Shown: positions 1 to 48,155, counted from the first letter of the stretch. The stretch is DNA of 64,000 nucleotides from Euptelea pleiosperma (GCA_035048495.1 CM068541.1:10113929-10177928), one strand, 5' to 3'. The notes: generated from the sequence alone by a model not told the origin. Made by a program: numbers and translations.

Positions 1-865
1 AAAGTAGCAGGGGGATCTGGGTGATTTTTGGAAACTAGGGTTCCGACGGTTAGAATTCGTCGAATCAAGTTTCGAACTGTTCCACGAGCAGTGCTGAAGA
101 GGGCGGCAGGGTCAGAGGGGCCTGCTGTTGAGCGAATATCACAAAAATCCAAAACCCAATTTGGAAACTGATGATTCGGCAGTCGGAAAAATGCGATGCG
201 ACTTTCTGATAGTCCCTGAGTGAATACTGGTAGGAGCGGCTAGAGTAGAAACCCTACTATGGTGCGGATCTCATGAAAATAAAAAATCCAAAAATCCTCG
301 AAAAAATGTGTTGGTCGGAAAAACGCTGGAGAAGAAGACAAACTAGATCCATGGTTTAAAATTTCGGAATGTTTCGTATGTTTCGTTTCGTTTCGGAATG
401 TTTCGGTTTGTTTCGCCGAGACAAACCGAGACAATCCGATACAATCCAAAAAAATAAAAATAAATAAAAATATAATGTAATGATTTTGAATAATATTTCA
501 TAATGTTTCGTAATGTTTCGGAAATGTTTCGTAATGTTTCGAAAATTTCATTTTTTCGATGTTTCGTGAATGTTTCGTTTCGTTTCGGAGTTTGTCTCGG
601 TTTTTCACTTGACCGAGACATTCATCCGAAACGAAATTTTAAACCTTGACTAGATCTCTGATGCGGCTGAGGGAAAAAACTAACCAGGAAATAAGAGCTT
701 CTGGTGTTTTGCCTCAGGATTAATCCCCGGATAGCGCATGAATGATCTCTGCGATTTCCTCAAAAGTTCTCCTCGGCTCCGGATGCTCACATAACCGTCT
801 TAGATCGGAATGGAGTCTCTAGGGGACAAAGTCACATGCCCTAGAGCTACCATGCTCTGATACCA
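1..865 (-). mobile_element. Internal leader of an LTR retrotransposon, cut by the left window edge
   Basis: The complement of a tRNA-Met primer binding site (gctctgatacca) lies at 854-865, directly left of an LTR-like block that starts TG at 866. This places the 5' LTR to the right and the body to the left, so the element is on the minus strand and runs out of the window. I see no gag or pol domain in these 865 bases, as expected of a 5' leader. A MITE (350-648) is inserted in it. The superfamily cannot be assigned from the leader alone. Confidence 0.6.
350..648. mobile_element. hAT-like MITE, CAAGGTTTAAA family, word 'gtttcg'
   Basis: The ends are imperfect inverted repeats, CATGGTTTAAAATTTCG on the left and its near-complement ending AAACCTTG on the right. 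They are flanked by an exact 8-bp duplication, actagatc, at 342-349 and 649-656. The interior is built from reiterated gtttcg and gaaacg words. An 8-bp TSD with CA...TG ends is typical of hAT elements. It interrupts the LTR-element leader, so it inserted later than that element. Confidence 0.85.
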
Positions 866-1177
866 TGTAGTAAATAAGGTTGTAACCAGTAGATAAAGGT
901 TGTAGATAGAAGAGGGAAAAAGTGTAATGGAGGCGGAAGGTGGAGAAGGAGATTAGGGTTAGAGAGAGAAGTTGTGGGAAGAGGAGAGAATGAATTGTTC
1001 TCTCTCACACAATGTATATATATATATATATATGATGGGGAGAAACCTACAAAACAGAACACTATTCACGTGACACTATTCACGTGAATAGTGAAAAACC
1101 CAAAAAAGGTCCCACGTGGGAAGTGGGACGCAGTCCACTTGAGACACCCACGTGGGTGTATTACATAAACTCCAACA
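866..1177 (-). mobile_element. 5' LTR of the minus-strand retrotransposon
   Basis: The block runs from TG next to the primer site (866) to ccaaca (1171-1177), which is TGTTGG read in element orientation. It holds a (TA)n run at about 1014-1034, a TTAGGG-like stretch near 952-960 and a double actattcacgtg motif at 1069-1094. It sits in the intron upstream of the first visible helicase exon and is antisense to that gene. Confidence 0.65.
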
Positions 1178-2368
1178 GTAACGTGTAAAAAAAGAAAAGA
1201 AAAAGAAAAGAAAAGATGGCCTTGTATCAGTAGAAGCAGTTGTAAAACCCCATTTGATTATCATGGTGGAAAAGGGCTAGAGGTGCTTGGGCTTGTTTTG
1301 GAAGTCAGATTGTGGTTGTGGGTCTTGTAGGTCCAAATTTAGATTGGTGCTTTTGGCCTTATTAGGTCTCAACTTAGAAGTATGCGTGCCAGTCCATTGT
1401 TCCTAGAGGTGGTCCTTTGCAGTCCATTGAGTGATATGTTATAATTGAGGGACAAGAGACTTGGAAGAGAAGATTACTGTCAAGAGGAGGAAGATGGGCA
1501 ACTGTCATCCACCATATGTGATTCTTCAGATGGAAAAGATCAAGGATGAAGAGTATTTTTAACAACGTGGGTGGGTGGAGTTGATTTTACCGCTGTTTGA
1601 CCGAAAGGCCTTCAAGGTGAGAAAGAGTCCCTTTTGTCAGAAGTAGTAGTGTTCTTAAAAGTTCTTGAATAGAATCTCTAGGCATCATAGCTAGGAAACG
1701 TTGTTCTATTGAGTATAGACACACTCTGAGACTATGAATGAGAAAGCGAATTCTCTTGCCAAAGTGGGTACTCATTGAAATACCTTGTACATTGGTGATG
1801 CTAACCCTTGCTTTGTTTTCCTTCTACTAATACATTTGTTTTATTGCCAATAAAAAAGTGTTACTATTATATATCATTAATGAGTTTTCAATGGCGAAGA
1901 TGGATGTCACAGCAAATGAGCTCATTGAGGAGAAATCTCTGGCCTATTCACGCCTCAATAGATGCATATAGCTTCCTAGAGAGAGAAAATAGAAAGAGGA
2001 GCTCCAGTAAATTTGTGAAAAAGGAAAATGGATTCAAGTCCTCTATTTTAATTAAGATGCGTGGTTAAGAAAGCGGAAAAATAACATAAAAGAGGAACCT
2101 TTTTTTGTATTGACCAAATTCATGAAAAAATGTTCCACGGCATTTTATTGGGGGTGTCAGCACGTCTCTTGGGGTTCTAATTATTAATTTTGGTACACTG
2201 TTTTTCACCAAAGGGGATTAAGATTATTATGTTGCTTCATCTTTCCACAAATTGGTCTAACCGTCTTAAGTGTTAGGTAGATCACTGATGTAGCACATTC
2301 AGTTTGACATCTATCACCAAGTCATAGTAAGATCTTCCCTTATTATTCTAGGTTATATTTATACACAG
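1178..2368 (+). other. Helicase intron sequence with an L1-type LINE 3' remnant
   Basis: No exon was found here. At about 1,730-1,785 the plus strand reads a short peptide, NEKANSLAKVG, followed by a stop. This is typical of the end of the RNase H-like domain of plant L1 LINEs, and a T-rich 3' tail with an AATAAA-like signal follows near 1,850. The rest is AT-rich and unassigned. The intron ends at the acceptor before 2,369. Confidence 0.4.
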
Positions 2369-38887
<36,519 letters not shown>

Positions 38888-39289
38888 CTGCATCATCTTA
38901 TGCTATTTTTGGCTTTTTCAATGGAGATTAAGCAGGGTGACCCTGAAAAACACACATGTATATCAACCAGAAACCAGAGAATGAGGATGTAAACAGACAA
39001 TTAGACATAATTTTGGCCTTACAAGGAAAGGTATTTTTGTACTTCAACATAATATGATCTACCAGTCTGCTTGTCTATTACATGGTGACATGCATCAAAG
39101 CTGACCTACATTCTAAATAATGCAGGAACCTGTAAAATGTTGTCTAGAGGGACTTGAAGAAGGATACCCGGGGGTTTATAGATGAAGAAACTTACCAACT
39201 CCTTATAATTTTCGTAGGAAATGGTAGTATCATCTTGAGGACGAAAAAGTATCGTTGTCGCTAGTTCCACAACCACTAGGAATTATGGT

Positions 39290-40502
39290 TGTAAGAATAG
39301 AGAGGAAAGAGAAGTACGGAAGAGAAGGGAGAGTCGTACTTGTATTATTCAGTCTCATAATCTTATTTATAAGAACTCGCAAATGAAAAGGTGAAAAGAC
39401 AATTATTCTTAACGAAAATAATGAACTCTTAACACTCTCCCTCAAGTTGGAGCATACAGATCATGCATGTTTAAGTTATACAAAACTGAACATGAACTCC
39501 AACTTAAGGCTTTAGTAAAAATTTCAACAAGTTGATCCTCTGACTTCACGTATGGAGTAACAATTTGTTTGCTCATAACCATGTCCCGAATGAAGTGACA
39601 ATCTACTACAATGTGTTTAGTTTTCTCATGAAACATTGGATGACTAGCAATAAAGATAGCGCCTGTTTGTTATAATATATTTGCATGAGTAGGATCGATA
39701 AAACTCATCTCTCGGAGTTGAGATTGCAGCCACATCATCTCACATGCACACGGTATGGGCTATAGCCTTACACTTATCAATGACACTAGATCGAGCCATT
39801 ACATTTTGTCTTTTACTCCGTCAAGTGACCAAGTTATTACCCACAAATTTATACTTAGATTTGTGTTTTTACAAATTGTTGCAGCAACACTCAAATACAC
39901 CGTTGCGTCCGCAACACACTAGCACTAAACCTGCACTTTAGGGGTTGTAGCATCAAATCCTACCAACAAAAATTAGTACGAAACGACACGAACAACAGGA
40001 AAACGGCTACCTAACACCACCAACAACAAAATAGACAATAACCAATACTAACAGTCCTTGCAACAGTATTTATATAGACTGTGACATCATCCAACAGTCC
40101 TAAACAACACTCTTAGGGTTTCAACAACCTTTACATAGGCTGCTATAGCCTTAGAGAAGGAAATCAAGCCTACAAATCAAAACCCTAGCCATAAGGAGAA
40201 AATCGGAAGAAGATGAGATAAGGGTTTTAAGGAAAATCAAAGATACAGAGAATCAAAGAACAGTAATTAAGACTATTGTTCATGTAACACTGTTCATGCA
40301 ATACTGTTCACGAGACAATGTTCACATGCTCCAATACCATGTAAGAATAGAGTAAGAGGAGGAGAAGCGTAAGGTAGAGAAAAAGAGAGTCGAACATTTA
40401 TTGTTCAGCCTCCTCATAATCTTATTTATAAGAACCCGAAGTACATGAAAAAGGTAAAAAAGACAAAACTACCCTAATGATAATAGTGAACTATAATAAT
40501 AC
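39290..40502 (-). mobile_element. Deleted LTR (copia) element E downstream of the helicase
   Basis: Two related LTRs start tgtaagaatagag, at 39,290-39,434 and 40,340-about 40,502. Next to the left one is the polypurine tract complement (ctctccctcaagttgg). Next to the right one is a primer-site-like gctccaatacca. The minus strand of the 0.9 kb interior reads only the RNase H C-terminus (KTKHIVVDCHFIRD near 39,590-39,630). No clear TSD is visible. Degenerate tgttcac(g) repeats (about 40,275-40,325) lie beside the primer site. Confidence 0.75.
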
Positions 40503-43049
40503 CCTGCTTTTTTTTTTTTTTTTTTTATAATATATATGTATGTGGATTCTGGTGGTCATGTCTACTCCCTACGCGTTATTACCTCATTATTTTTCTTTGT
40601 TATTTGGATTTGAATTGATTATATTATTTTAAAGATGCTTCCATTTTTTTTATTTTCATTTGTGTAGGCTTAGGGTGTGCAAATAGGTTTGCGAGTGCAA
40701 TCATTTCCCATGCATGTTTGGAACATGTGCATTCGACAATTTGCACATGCACACGGGCAAACTATTGCACGCCCTCTTTAGCAAATCGATGCTCATCTAA
40801 CCCCCTGAGCAATCTTTTACGCCTCTCATTTGCAGCCCCAGTTTGCATACCATATAAAAGCCAAAAAATCACTCTTCGACATTCAGGAACTCTCCTTCGA
40901 GCCCTAACCCTTTAAGCTTACTGTCTCCACTGCCGCCACACGACGCCCTTGCGGCCGACGTTGTTGCTCGACGCCCTTGTCACAGACGCCGCCGGTAAAT
41001 GTCTCCTCTCCTTCTCCTTCGCCGCTGGTAAACATCTCCTCCTTTTGGCCTCACCCACAAGATACAAACCAACCAAACTTGTCCATGACCCCATCTATAT
41101 ATCATGGCCAACAGAGAGAGATGTGGTGGCTCAATGGGGCTCTACCTTAAGGCCATTAAGGCGGTCGCCTAAGGTCCCTTCGTGAGAGAAGGACCCCCAG
41201 CCCAGGTCCCACTAACCACATGGATTTTTAGCCCACCCCTTATTGGATATAGAAACCAAAATTCAACCTTATTGATTATCTCTAGCTATAGATTTTAGTA
41301 CTTTTTTGGACATGATTCTAGCGGTTGGATTCAAGCATGTTTTTTGGGTAGTAAATCCAATGGCTAGAAATCATCAATCAAGCTGTTTTTTAGTGTGTTT
41401 ATCCACCAATCGGTGGGCTGAACATTCATGCAGTCATTGGGCCCAAAAAATATCTATGTAGGGCCATGAGAGGCCTTATATAGAGTTTTCGCCTTAGGCC
41501 TCAAATTGTATCAAGACGGCCCTGTGATCAATGGTACAACGGTAAAGGATTTTAGGAGTATTTCTTGTTCTTCCCCCATCATCTTGGCCATAGGGCTAAA
41601 ACAGATAGCTAGGTTCTGGGAGTTTGTAGAACAATCCAACAGTTGGGTTGAAGTGGATTTGCCTTTTGATCTAGTTCCTTGTGTCAATGGGAATTGTACT
41701 AAAGTGGTTCAATTGATCAAACGAAGAAGGAAAATGAGTACTTGCATGGAGGATTTGATGTAAACTACGCATAAATTTGGAGCGAACCAAACGGTGGTAA
41801 ATGTAAATCGCGTGTAAATTTTTAAATTTGCGCATGTAAAGTAAGTGCGAACCAAACACAAGAAAATAATGTGGGTGTGCAAACCACTGCACGAGCAAAC
41901 CAAACATGCCCTTATGTCAATCAACCAAAAATAGTACATGGATCTTGCAATCCATATTATAGTTTTGACCAATTTTTTATTTCTTTACAGTATGGTTCAA
42001 TCAGTTAAAAAACTGTGGTTCGTGGGATCTACGATCGTTTGAATGTGAGATACCTTTACATGGTGGCTTGTGAGCTACACATGATATTCGAAATCAGAAA
42101 AATAAATAAACTTTGGGCATGTTTAGAAATGGATTTGTAGTCACCAGAAGTCCAAAATCTTTTAGTTTCTTGTTTTATTCGCGATCAATACGTGCATTCA
42201 GGGTGCTTTTTAGAAAAGGCCGATTATATTGACACCCCAATATTTTCTAAGGGCACCCACATATTTTTCCCTTGTGGACCCTTTACTAATAACTTGTTAT
42301 GAGAACACCCACCTATCTTGCTCATCCTGCCGCTACACATCTTCTTCCTCCTTCACCGTATCCTTAAACTGACAAGGCTGGTAATGTCGCTGTCGACCTC
42401 AGAATCACTGGAGAAACATTTGCAAATATATATATGGGTTGGGATAGAATGACTCATGCTAATAGATTACTAATGGACGTGAGGCCACATGAAGATGAGT
42501 TAAGAGTTGGCTTTTTGTGAGGACGATCTCCTCACCATGGTTGATATCCACGTTCCAGAAGAATATCATCAAAAATTAGCTCTTAACTCGTCTGCATGTA
42601 GGTCCCACGTCCATTAGTCATTCTATTTGTAAGAATATCATTAGTCATTCTATCCCAATCTCAATGGAATGGCGGCCAGACGGTGTAGTGTCACCGTTGC
42701 TGGGAACTTATTGATCGAAAAAAAAATTTGTCAAAAAAATAGTAGTGTCACTGGACAATGTAGTGTTGTCGGGGTCGAGGGCGTAGGAGGAAGAAGACAC
42801 AGTGCAGTACTTTTCATTTTTGGATGGGGTGCATTTAAACATTAATGGGGTGCTTACTGTTAGTTATAAAATGGAGTGGGCGCCCTTATAAAATGGGTAC
42901 CCTTGGAAAGTATTGGAGTGTTAATATAATTTGCCTTTAGAAAAATCGCATCATATGAAAGAATACATAGTTTTTTTTTTTGTATAAAAAGCTTAAAATG
43001 TGCAAAAAGGTTCAAAGGGCTCCTCACCAACGGAAAAAACTTTGGCAGT
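40503..43049. other. Intergenic region with MITEs and a GC-rich patch
   Basis: After a T-run (about 40,508-40,526) I see no gene. Sequence at about 40,670-40,760 and 41,760-41,910 shares a gtgtgcaaa / gcaaaccaaaca theme in opposite sense and may be the two ends of one transposon. A GC-rich patch at 40,920-41,040 resembles captured gene sequence. A MITE-like block at about 41,132-41,525 has ends gggctctaccttaagg and ggccctgtg. Open frames here are short and show no domain. Confidence 0.45.
42437..42662. mobile_element. MITE with long inverted repeats
   Basis: The left arm gttgggatagaatgact and the right arm agtcattctatcccaatc are inverted, and the inner sequences (acgtgaggcc, gatgagttaagag, gaggacgatctcctc) also pair with the right half. 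The TSD is not clear. Related 'gaggagatcatcttc' segments recur at about 49,310-49,360, 49,480-49,530 and 55,610-55,670. Confidence 0.65.
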
Positions 43050-43404
43050 TTGCATTTCTTTATCTTATTACCCTCAATTCCCCTCCAAGAAACGTAGGGC
43101 GTCAGATACCCTTGATTACAGCTTTCCATCGAATTCGATTTGATGGGACCATACAACAAATACACACACTAACATAGGTTCTGTTCCAAAACAGAAAGTA
43201 AATCAAATCTTCGTATTAATTACAAAAGTCTAAAAGCAACTCGTACAAGTCAGGTCATTAAAAAAAACAGTGAATCCCTTTTAACTCAAATTAGGGTTTA
43301 CAGATAAACACTAACCTCTATCCTATTTAATGATCCCCTGTCTGTGGGTGAAGTGGAAATTTATACATCCAAGAGAAGCTTCAAGGAGAGTGAGAGAGAG
43401 GGAG
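43050..43404 (+). promoter_or_regulatory. Upstream region of the left ZF-HD copy, duplicated with the gene
   Basis: About 330 bases here align with 47,735-48,155 in front of the right-hand copy: ccctccaagaaac, cagatacccttgatt, cactaacatag and attaattacaaa occur in the same order. The TATA-like sequence is tttatacat (43,360-43,368), weaker than the catatatatc of the other copy. The leader before the ATG is purine-rich (gagagagaggg). Confidence 0.6.
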
Positions 43405-43686
43405 ATGGAGGGAGAGAACCACATTGAAGCATACGCAGAATGCCAGAAAAACCATTCAGCCCGTCTGGGTATCTACGCAACAGATGGATGTGGTGAGTAC
43501 ATGGCCGACGATACTACGCCGGGCAGATTACATTGCGCAGCCTGCAGTTGCCACCGCAATTTCCACCGCAAAGTCACGGTCCTGTGCAGTGGAGGTGGTA
43601 ATGTTGGTAGTGGTAGTGACAAAGGAGGAAGCAGAAGCAGCAGCAGCAGCAGCAGCCACCGCCTCAAAGAGATCCGGAGGTGGTAG
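43405..43686 (+). CDS. Truncated ZF-HD protein, zinc-finger part only (MIF-like)
   Basis: This frame gives a 93-residue protein. The start at 43,405 is chosen because the paralogue begins with the same MEGEN; an upstream in-frame ATG exists at 43,330. The ZF-HD zinc finger is intact, with [15 protein letters not shown] and [13 protein letters not shown] and all cysteines and histidines. A serine run coded by (agc)n at about 43,631-43,656 follows, then a stop at 43,684. Against the paralogue there are two extra bases (GA) near 43,668-43,672 that shift the frame. Zinc-finger-only relatives (MINI ZINC FINGER) are known to dimerise with ZF-HD factors and inhibit them. Whether this product is made is unknown, and it may simply be a pseudogene. 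Confidence 0.7.
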   Translation: MEGENHIEAYAECQKNHSARLGIYATDGCGEYMADDTTPGRLHCAACSCHRNFHRKVTVLCSGGGNVGSGSDKGGSRSSSSSSSHRLKEIRRW

Positions 43687-43955
43687 AGCTTACAGAGTAC
43701 GACGGAGGACAGTCTAATCCGGTGGAGGCACAGGAGCCGGATCAGAGCGGGATGAGGAAGCAGGGGCGGACTAGGTTCACGGACAAACAGAAGGAGAGGA
43801 TGATAGCGTTTGCAGAGAGGCTGGGATGGAGGATACCTAGAAAGGATCATCATGAAGAAGAGATACAACGTTTCTGCAGAGAGATTGGGGTGCCTAGACA
43901 AAGTTTCAAGGTCTGGGTGCAGAACAAAAAGACAGCTCTTCTTCCTACTCCATGA
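43674..43955 (+). pseudogene. Out-of-frame homeodomain of the left ZF-HD copy
   Basis: In the frame shifted from the zinc finger, an uninterrupted stretch encodes an acidic linker and a complete ZF-HD homeodomain ([36 protein letters not shown]) ending in the same LPTP and TGA as the paralogue. There is no further stop or shift, so loss of the frame looks recent or this region is still selected. Without the two-base insertion the protein would be about 183 residues. Confidence 0.75.
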
Positions 43956-44191
43956 GACGATATGATGCGATGTTCTTCCTTCGTGTCTGTATGAGAGAGT
44001 CTTTTGGTTTCTTCTAATGGTTGAGAAATAGTTCCGTTTCAGTTTTTTATCTTTTCCTCCAATAGGTTATTAATTTATTATTATGTCTAATAGATTATAT
44101 CAATTATCATAACCAAGGTTTTAAATTTAAATAACAAAAATAGCAGGGGTAACGGTAACGGCGGTGGATATTGAGCTTCACGAGTAAAACA

Positions 44192-44467
44192 TTGATGACG
44201 GCGCAATATGAATCACGTGGCAAACTCTTAGAGGACTATGACCGTATGGATGTTTTTCCAAGCCCTAGGTGGACATACAAATTAACCAAAAATCAGCTTG
44301 ATTAGTATTTCAAACCTTTGGATCTTTGTACCTCAAATAATGATCAATAATGCTATAATTCCCACGGTTAAAATAAATCACTAATCGGGCTGAGTTTTGG
44401 TTTGTAGGCCCACTTAGGGAGTGGCCAAACATCCATACGGTCAGAGTCCTCTAAGAGTGTCATCAAA
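44192..44467. mobile_element. Mutator-like MITE (ttgatgac ends)
   Basis: The left arm runs ttgatgac, then cacgtggcaaactcttagagg and accgtatggatgttt. The right arm is its reverse complement in order, ending gtcatcaa. It matches the element at 50,090-50,420 in layout. Just before it, at about 44,114, caaggttttaaattta may be a remnant of another MITE. It lies 230 bases after the left ZF-HD copy. Confidence 0.7.
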
Positions 44468-44802
44468 GTTTTAGCCCGATTTCCTTGTCCAAGTGTGCGT
44501 GCCCGATTTTAGCCTCGGATTGATGAAGGACATGTGGGGAGGGATAAAGCGTTCCAGCAAAGTTTTATTATCGTATTCGGTTGTAATTCAATCGTATGCT
44601 ACTAATGTACGTTAGATTTTTCACTCAAATATTGTACTATTTCCAGCAAACCTTTTTTTTTTTTAGCATATAAAATCATATTTTTCTTACACCAGATATG
44701 TGCAAGTGGAGTGTAAATGGGTCGGCCCATGACAGGTTTTGGGCCTGAAACTGTATTAGGCCAGACTTCAGTCTCAGGCTCGCATGTACTGTTGAGACTG
44801 TT

Positions 44803-45965
44803 GATATACTAGTGGGTGGCCCGTGCCCACGGCACTCCTCGACAAAGCATTTGCCCAAATCGGGTGTGAGTGGCTGAGATCCACCGTCCAATTGCGGATA
44901 AGATCTTAGCCATCTATATATGAAGCCTATAAGAGGGGGAGACATCTGAGCTGATTTGTTATATAGATAGTGGGTGGCCTGTGCCCACGGCAATTCCGGA
45001 CAAAGCATTTCCCTAAATTGGGTGTGAGTGGCTGAGATCCACCGTCTAGTTAGGGGATAAGATCTCGGCCTTCTTTGTCGAAACATATAAGAGGGGGTAT
45101 AAGTGAGGAGACAACCACTGTGTTTTGCTATATACTAGTGGGTGCCCCGTGCCATCGGCACTCCTCGACAAAGAATTTGCCAAAATCAGGTTAATGGCGG
45201 AGATCCACCGTCCATTTGGGGGATGATTAGATCTCGGCCCTTCTTTGTTGATGCTTATAACAGGAGGTATAAGTATGGAGACAACCAATGTGTTTTGTTA
45301 TATAGACTTCTCCGACAAAAGTGTTTGCAAAAATTGGGTGCCTTCGGCACTTAAATGGTATAACGGACTGGGGTGTTACTGTTTTTTCCATTATAACGGC
45401 TATTATAACGGATTGTAACGCACAGAGGGAGAAATGGGAAAATAACTGAAATAACAAAAAATAACGGTGCTGAAATTCAAATTTTGAATAAATTGGGGTC
45501 AAATGAGGTGGATTGAGTGGCTGAAATCTAACCGTCCACATTAGATCGATGGATTTGATCTCAACCACTCTTTATCTAACAGTCCACATTAGATGGATGG
45601 ATAAGATAAGATAATACAACTGAGTTATTTTGTTATATGTGTGGATGGCTCGTGCTTGTGGCACTCTCCGACAAAGTGTTTGTCAAAATCGAGTGGGAGT
45701 TAATCTCAACCATTGATATGAAGCATAGTGGATCTCAACCACTCATTACTGAAGCCATATAAGATAAGAGGGGGTATAAGACAACCACTGTCACTTGTTA
45801 TTTAGATAGTGGGTGGCCCATGCCCACGGCACTCTCCAACAAAGCGTTTGCCAAAATCGAGTGTGAGTGGCTGAGATCTACCGTCTATTTTGGAGATAAG
45901 ATCTTGGCACTTCTTTGTTGAAACATATAAGAGGGGGTATAAGTGGGGAGACAACTTCCCTGCGT
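44803..45965 (-). mobile_element. Head-to-tail array of short Helitron-like units (minus orientation)
   Basis: Six copies of a hairpin motif (GTGCC-GTG-GGCAC and variants, here as complement) occur at 44,823, 44,981, 45,149, 45,338, 45,652 and 45,821. Each is about 8-10 bases from a CTA(G) edge (ccacccactag in element sense), and most next units begin tctatataacaaaac. Hairpin plus CTRR end plus TC start is the Helitron signature. Units are about 155-315 bp and non-coding. One unit contains MITE-derived 'ccgttataacgg' sequence (45,354-45,480). The Helitron assignment is inference; the repeat structure is directly visible. Confidence 0.65.
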
Positions 45966-46329
45966 TCCTATATTTTTTTTAATGTGCTATTTTTATCTTT
46001 TTTTTCTTCTATGTATATACTTTTGCATGACCAAAAGAAGAGCGTAGTTTATAATGGTCATTATGCCAATGCCCTCGTGTTCGAGTGGCTCAAGGCAACC
46101 CACAACTTTCCAGGGATTGAATAATCCCGCTATGTATTGCTTGCATTCTACGTGAACTGCTTCACCTAATTATCAAAGGCTCTCCATAGCTCAATAAAAA
46201 TAAATTAACTTTTGCAGTCCAATTTCCAATTTGTATTTGTTCCGATCCTAAACCTGAAATAGAAGACAATAAGTTTCATGTTGTGGCTTGATGTACGTCT
46301 TTTAGCAAATTTTTTAATAACATTTTTTA

Positions 46330-47370
46330 ACTTTTTTTTTTTAAGAAGAAAAGATATATATTAATAAAAAGCTGATTACAAACAAATGGAAACTCAAAAG
46401 AGCAAGACTCCGGGAGAAGTAACGAGTATATATATCACCTTTAGATTAGAAGCTTACTTATCTAGGAGCGATTCCTAGACAACTAAACTAAATCCCAAGA
46501 AAATCATTTATTCTCCTTCAATCCGAAAGAAAACCCAAGAGCCTAGAATGAGCGAAACCAGAAGGCCGATTGACACAATAAATTAGAGAGAACTTCTTGT
46601 TTGGCACAGGGAGGGGTTGAGTTCCACAAAAAAAATAGCAGAACCGTCAGTAACAGAACCCCAATTAGCAAGTTTGTCAGCATCACCATTACCCTCTCTA
46701 AAGATATGCGAGCATTTTATGAAGTTCATATTACTGATTTTGTGCAGGCAGCTAAGCCATTGATTTCTCAACCTCCATGGAATGTCTTCAGACTTTCAGA
46801 TGAGAAAATGTATCATAATTTCACAATCACTATCTAACCAAATAGAGTGCCAGCCTTTTCTCTAGGCAATATCAGTACCCTGTAATAGTTGCCAATAGTT
46901 TAGCTTGAAGGGCAGTAGCAATCCCAAGACCTTTGGCATAGGTGCCATTTAACCACAAGACCTCTACAATTTCTGAAAATACCACCATACCTTGCAACTT
47001 CTGGACTCCCTTTGGCAGCACTATCAGAGTTGAATTTAATCTAACCCGGAAGAGGAGGAGACCAGATAACTTTCTTAATCAATGGAGCACGTCGAGGCCG
47101 GCCAAGAACAGCTAGCCTACGAAGAACAAATAAATCATTGACTGAGTTTCTCATACAACCACTAGAAACTTTAGCTGCGTCATGGATCCAAGTATTAATT
47201 GATTTGATCCATTTGGGAAGAGAGTGAGCTTCATCTTCAAATTTCCATAAATTACAAGCCTTCGATACGGCCCACAAGCCTGTAAGGATAGAAGCTAACC
47301 AAAGCTCGCCCACTTGACTGTTATTGCCATAGGAGGTAGCGTCTTTCACAAACTCGCACATTAATTTCAT
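46330..47370 (-). mobile_element. L1-type LINE fragment, RNase H-like domain
   Basis: On the minus strand, 47,370-47,041 encodes the linker before RNase H (WIHDAAKVSSGCMRNSVNDL), and 46,771-46,583 encodes its end (SHIFREGNGDADKLANWGSV). The part between has stops. The T-run at about 46,328-46,342 is the complement of a poly(A) tail. It lies between the left Helitron array and the ZF-HD promoter duplication. Confidence 0.7.
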
Positions 47371-47459
47371 AATAATAAAAAATTACAGCGCATACAAACT
47401 AGACCACACCTCATATAGTGCCATCAATTTATGTTAATTTCCATTATTCCGTAGTTTTA

Positions 47460-47841
47460 TTATTTATTTTTCGTTCGCTATGCTCCTCTCGAGTTTAACT
47501 AAACCATGAACTTGATTATTATTTTTAGTATATTCATTTCTTTTAATCTTAGTTCCTTCAATTCCCGCCGAGAAACCCGCGATGCAATTGTAGGGTTTTA
47601 GATTCCCTCGATTGAAGACCTTGATCGATCTTAATTAACTTATTTTGTTTGTTTGCTATGCTCCTTTCGAATTTAATTACACGATAAACTCAATTAATTA
47701 TATATTTTTGGTGTTTTACATTTATGTTAATCTTATTGTCCTCAGTTTCCCTCCAAGAAACCCGCGATGCGATCATAGTGTCAGATACCCTCGATCGAAG
47801 CTCACGATCGAATCGCACGATCGAATCGCACGATCGAATCG
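47460..47841 (+). repeat. Tandem partial copies of the ZF-HD upstream region, with a 13-bp triple repeat
   Basis: Two copies, about 178 bp apart, share gctatgctcct, a following tttaa..aactc segment and ccgagaaacccgcgatgc-type sequence (47,477 onward and 47,655 onward). The second runs into the live promoter. At 47,803-47,841 the 13-mer cacgatcgaatcg is repeated exactly three times; it contains the palindrome cgatcg. Confidence 0.8.
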
Positions 47842-48101
47842 ATTCGAACGATGGGACAGTAGAACACAAGCACACACCCACACAACTCACTAACATAGAT
47901 TCTAAATTAAGTAAAAAATCTGCATATTAATTACAAATGCCTAGAAACAACTCATCCAAATCAGGTCATTAAAACCATGAATCACTTATCTCAAATTAGG
48001 ATTTATAGATAAGCACTAAACTGCATACAATTTAATGAACCCTCTGTAAATTCCAAGACTAGCAGTGGGTAAAAGGGTAATTAGATCCTCCACGACTGGC
48101 C

Positions 48102-48155
48102 ATATATATCGAAGAGAAGCTTCAACTTCAAGTCGAGAGAGAGAGAGAGAGAGTA
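48102..48155 (+). promoter_or_regulatory. TATA box and GA-rich leader of the ZF-HD gene
   Basis: atatatat at 48,102-48,109 lies about 50 bases before the ATG and is a good TATA candidate. It is followed by gaagagaagcttcaa, shared with the left copy, and a (GA)n run at about 48,135-48,152 in the leader. The transcription start is not determined. Confidence 0.55.

Noticed and set aside
41506..41763. An 85-codon open frame resembling a protein fragment
   Set aside because: No recognisable domain and it lies among MITE-like sequences; coding potential cannot be supported.
43473..43901. A 142-codon minus-strand open frame opposite the ZF-HD gene
   Set aside because: Leucine-rich shadow of the (agc)n tract and coding strand; no domain.
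45227..45568. A 113-codon open frame on the minus strand whose product nearly matches one at 51,486-51,821 on the plus strand
   Set aside because: The similarity comes from the Helitron-like repeat in inverted arrangement; the frames cross unit boundaries, show no domain and end at different points.
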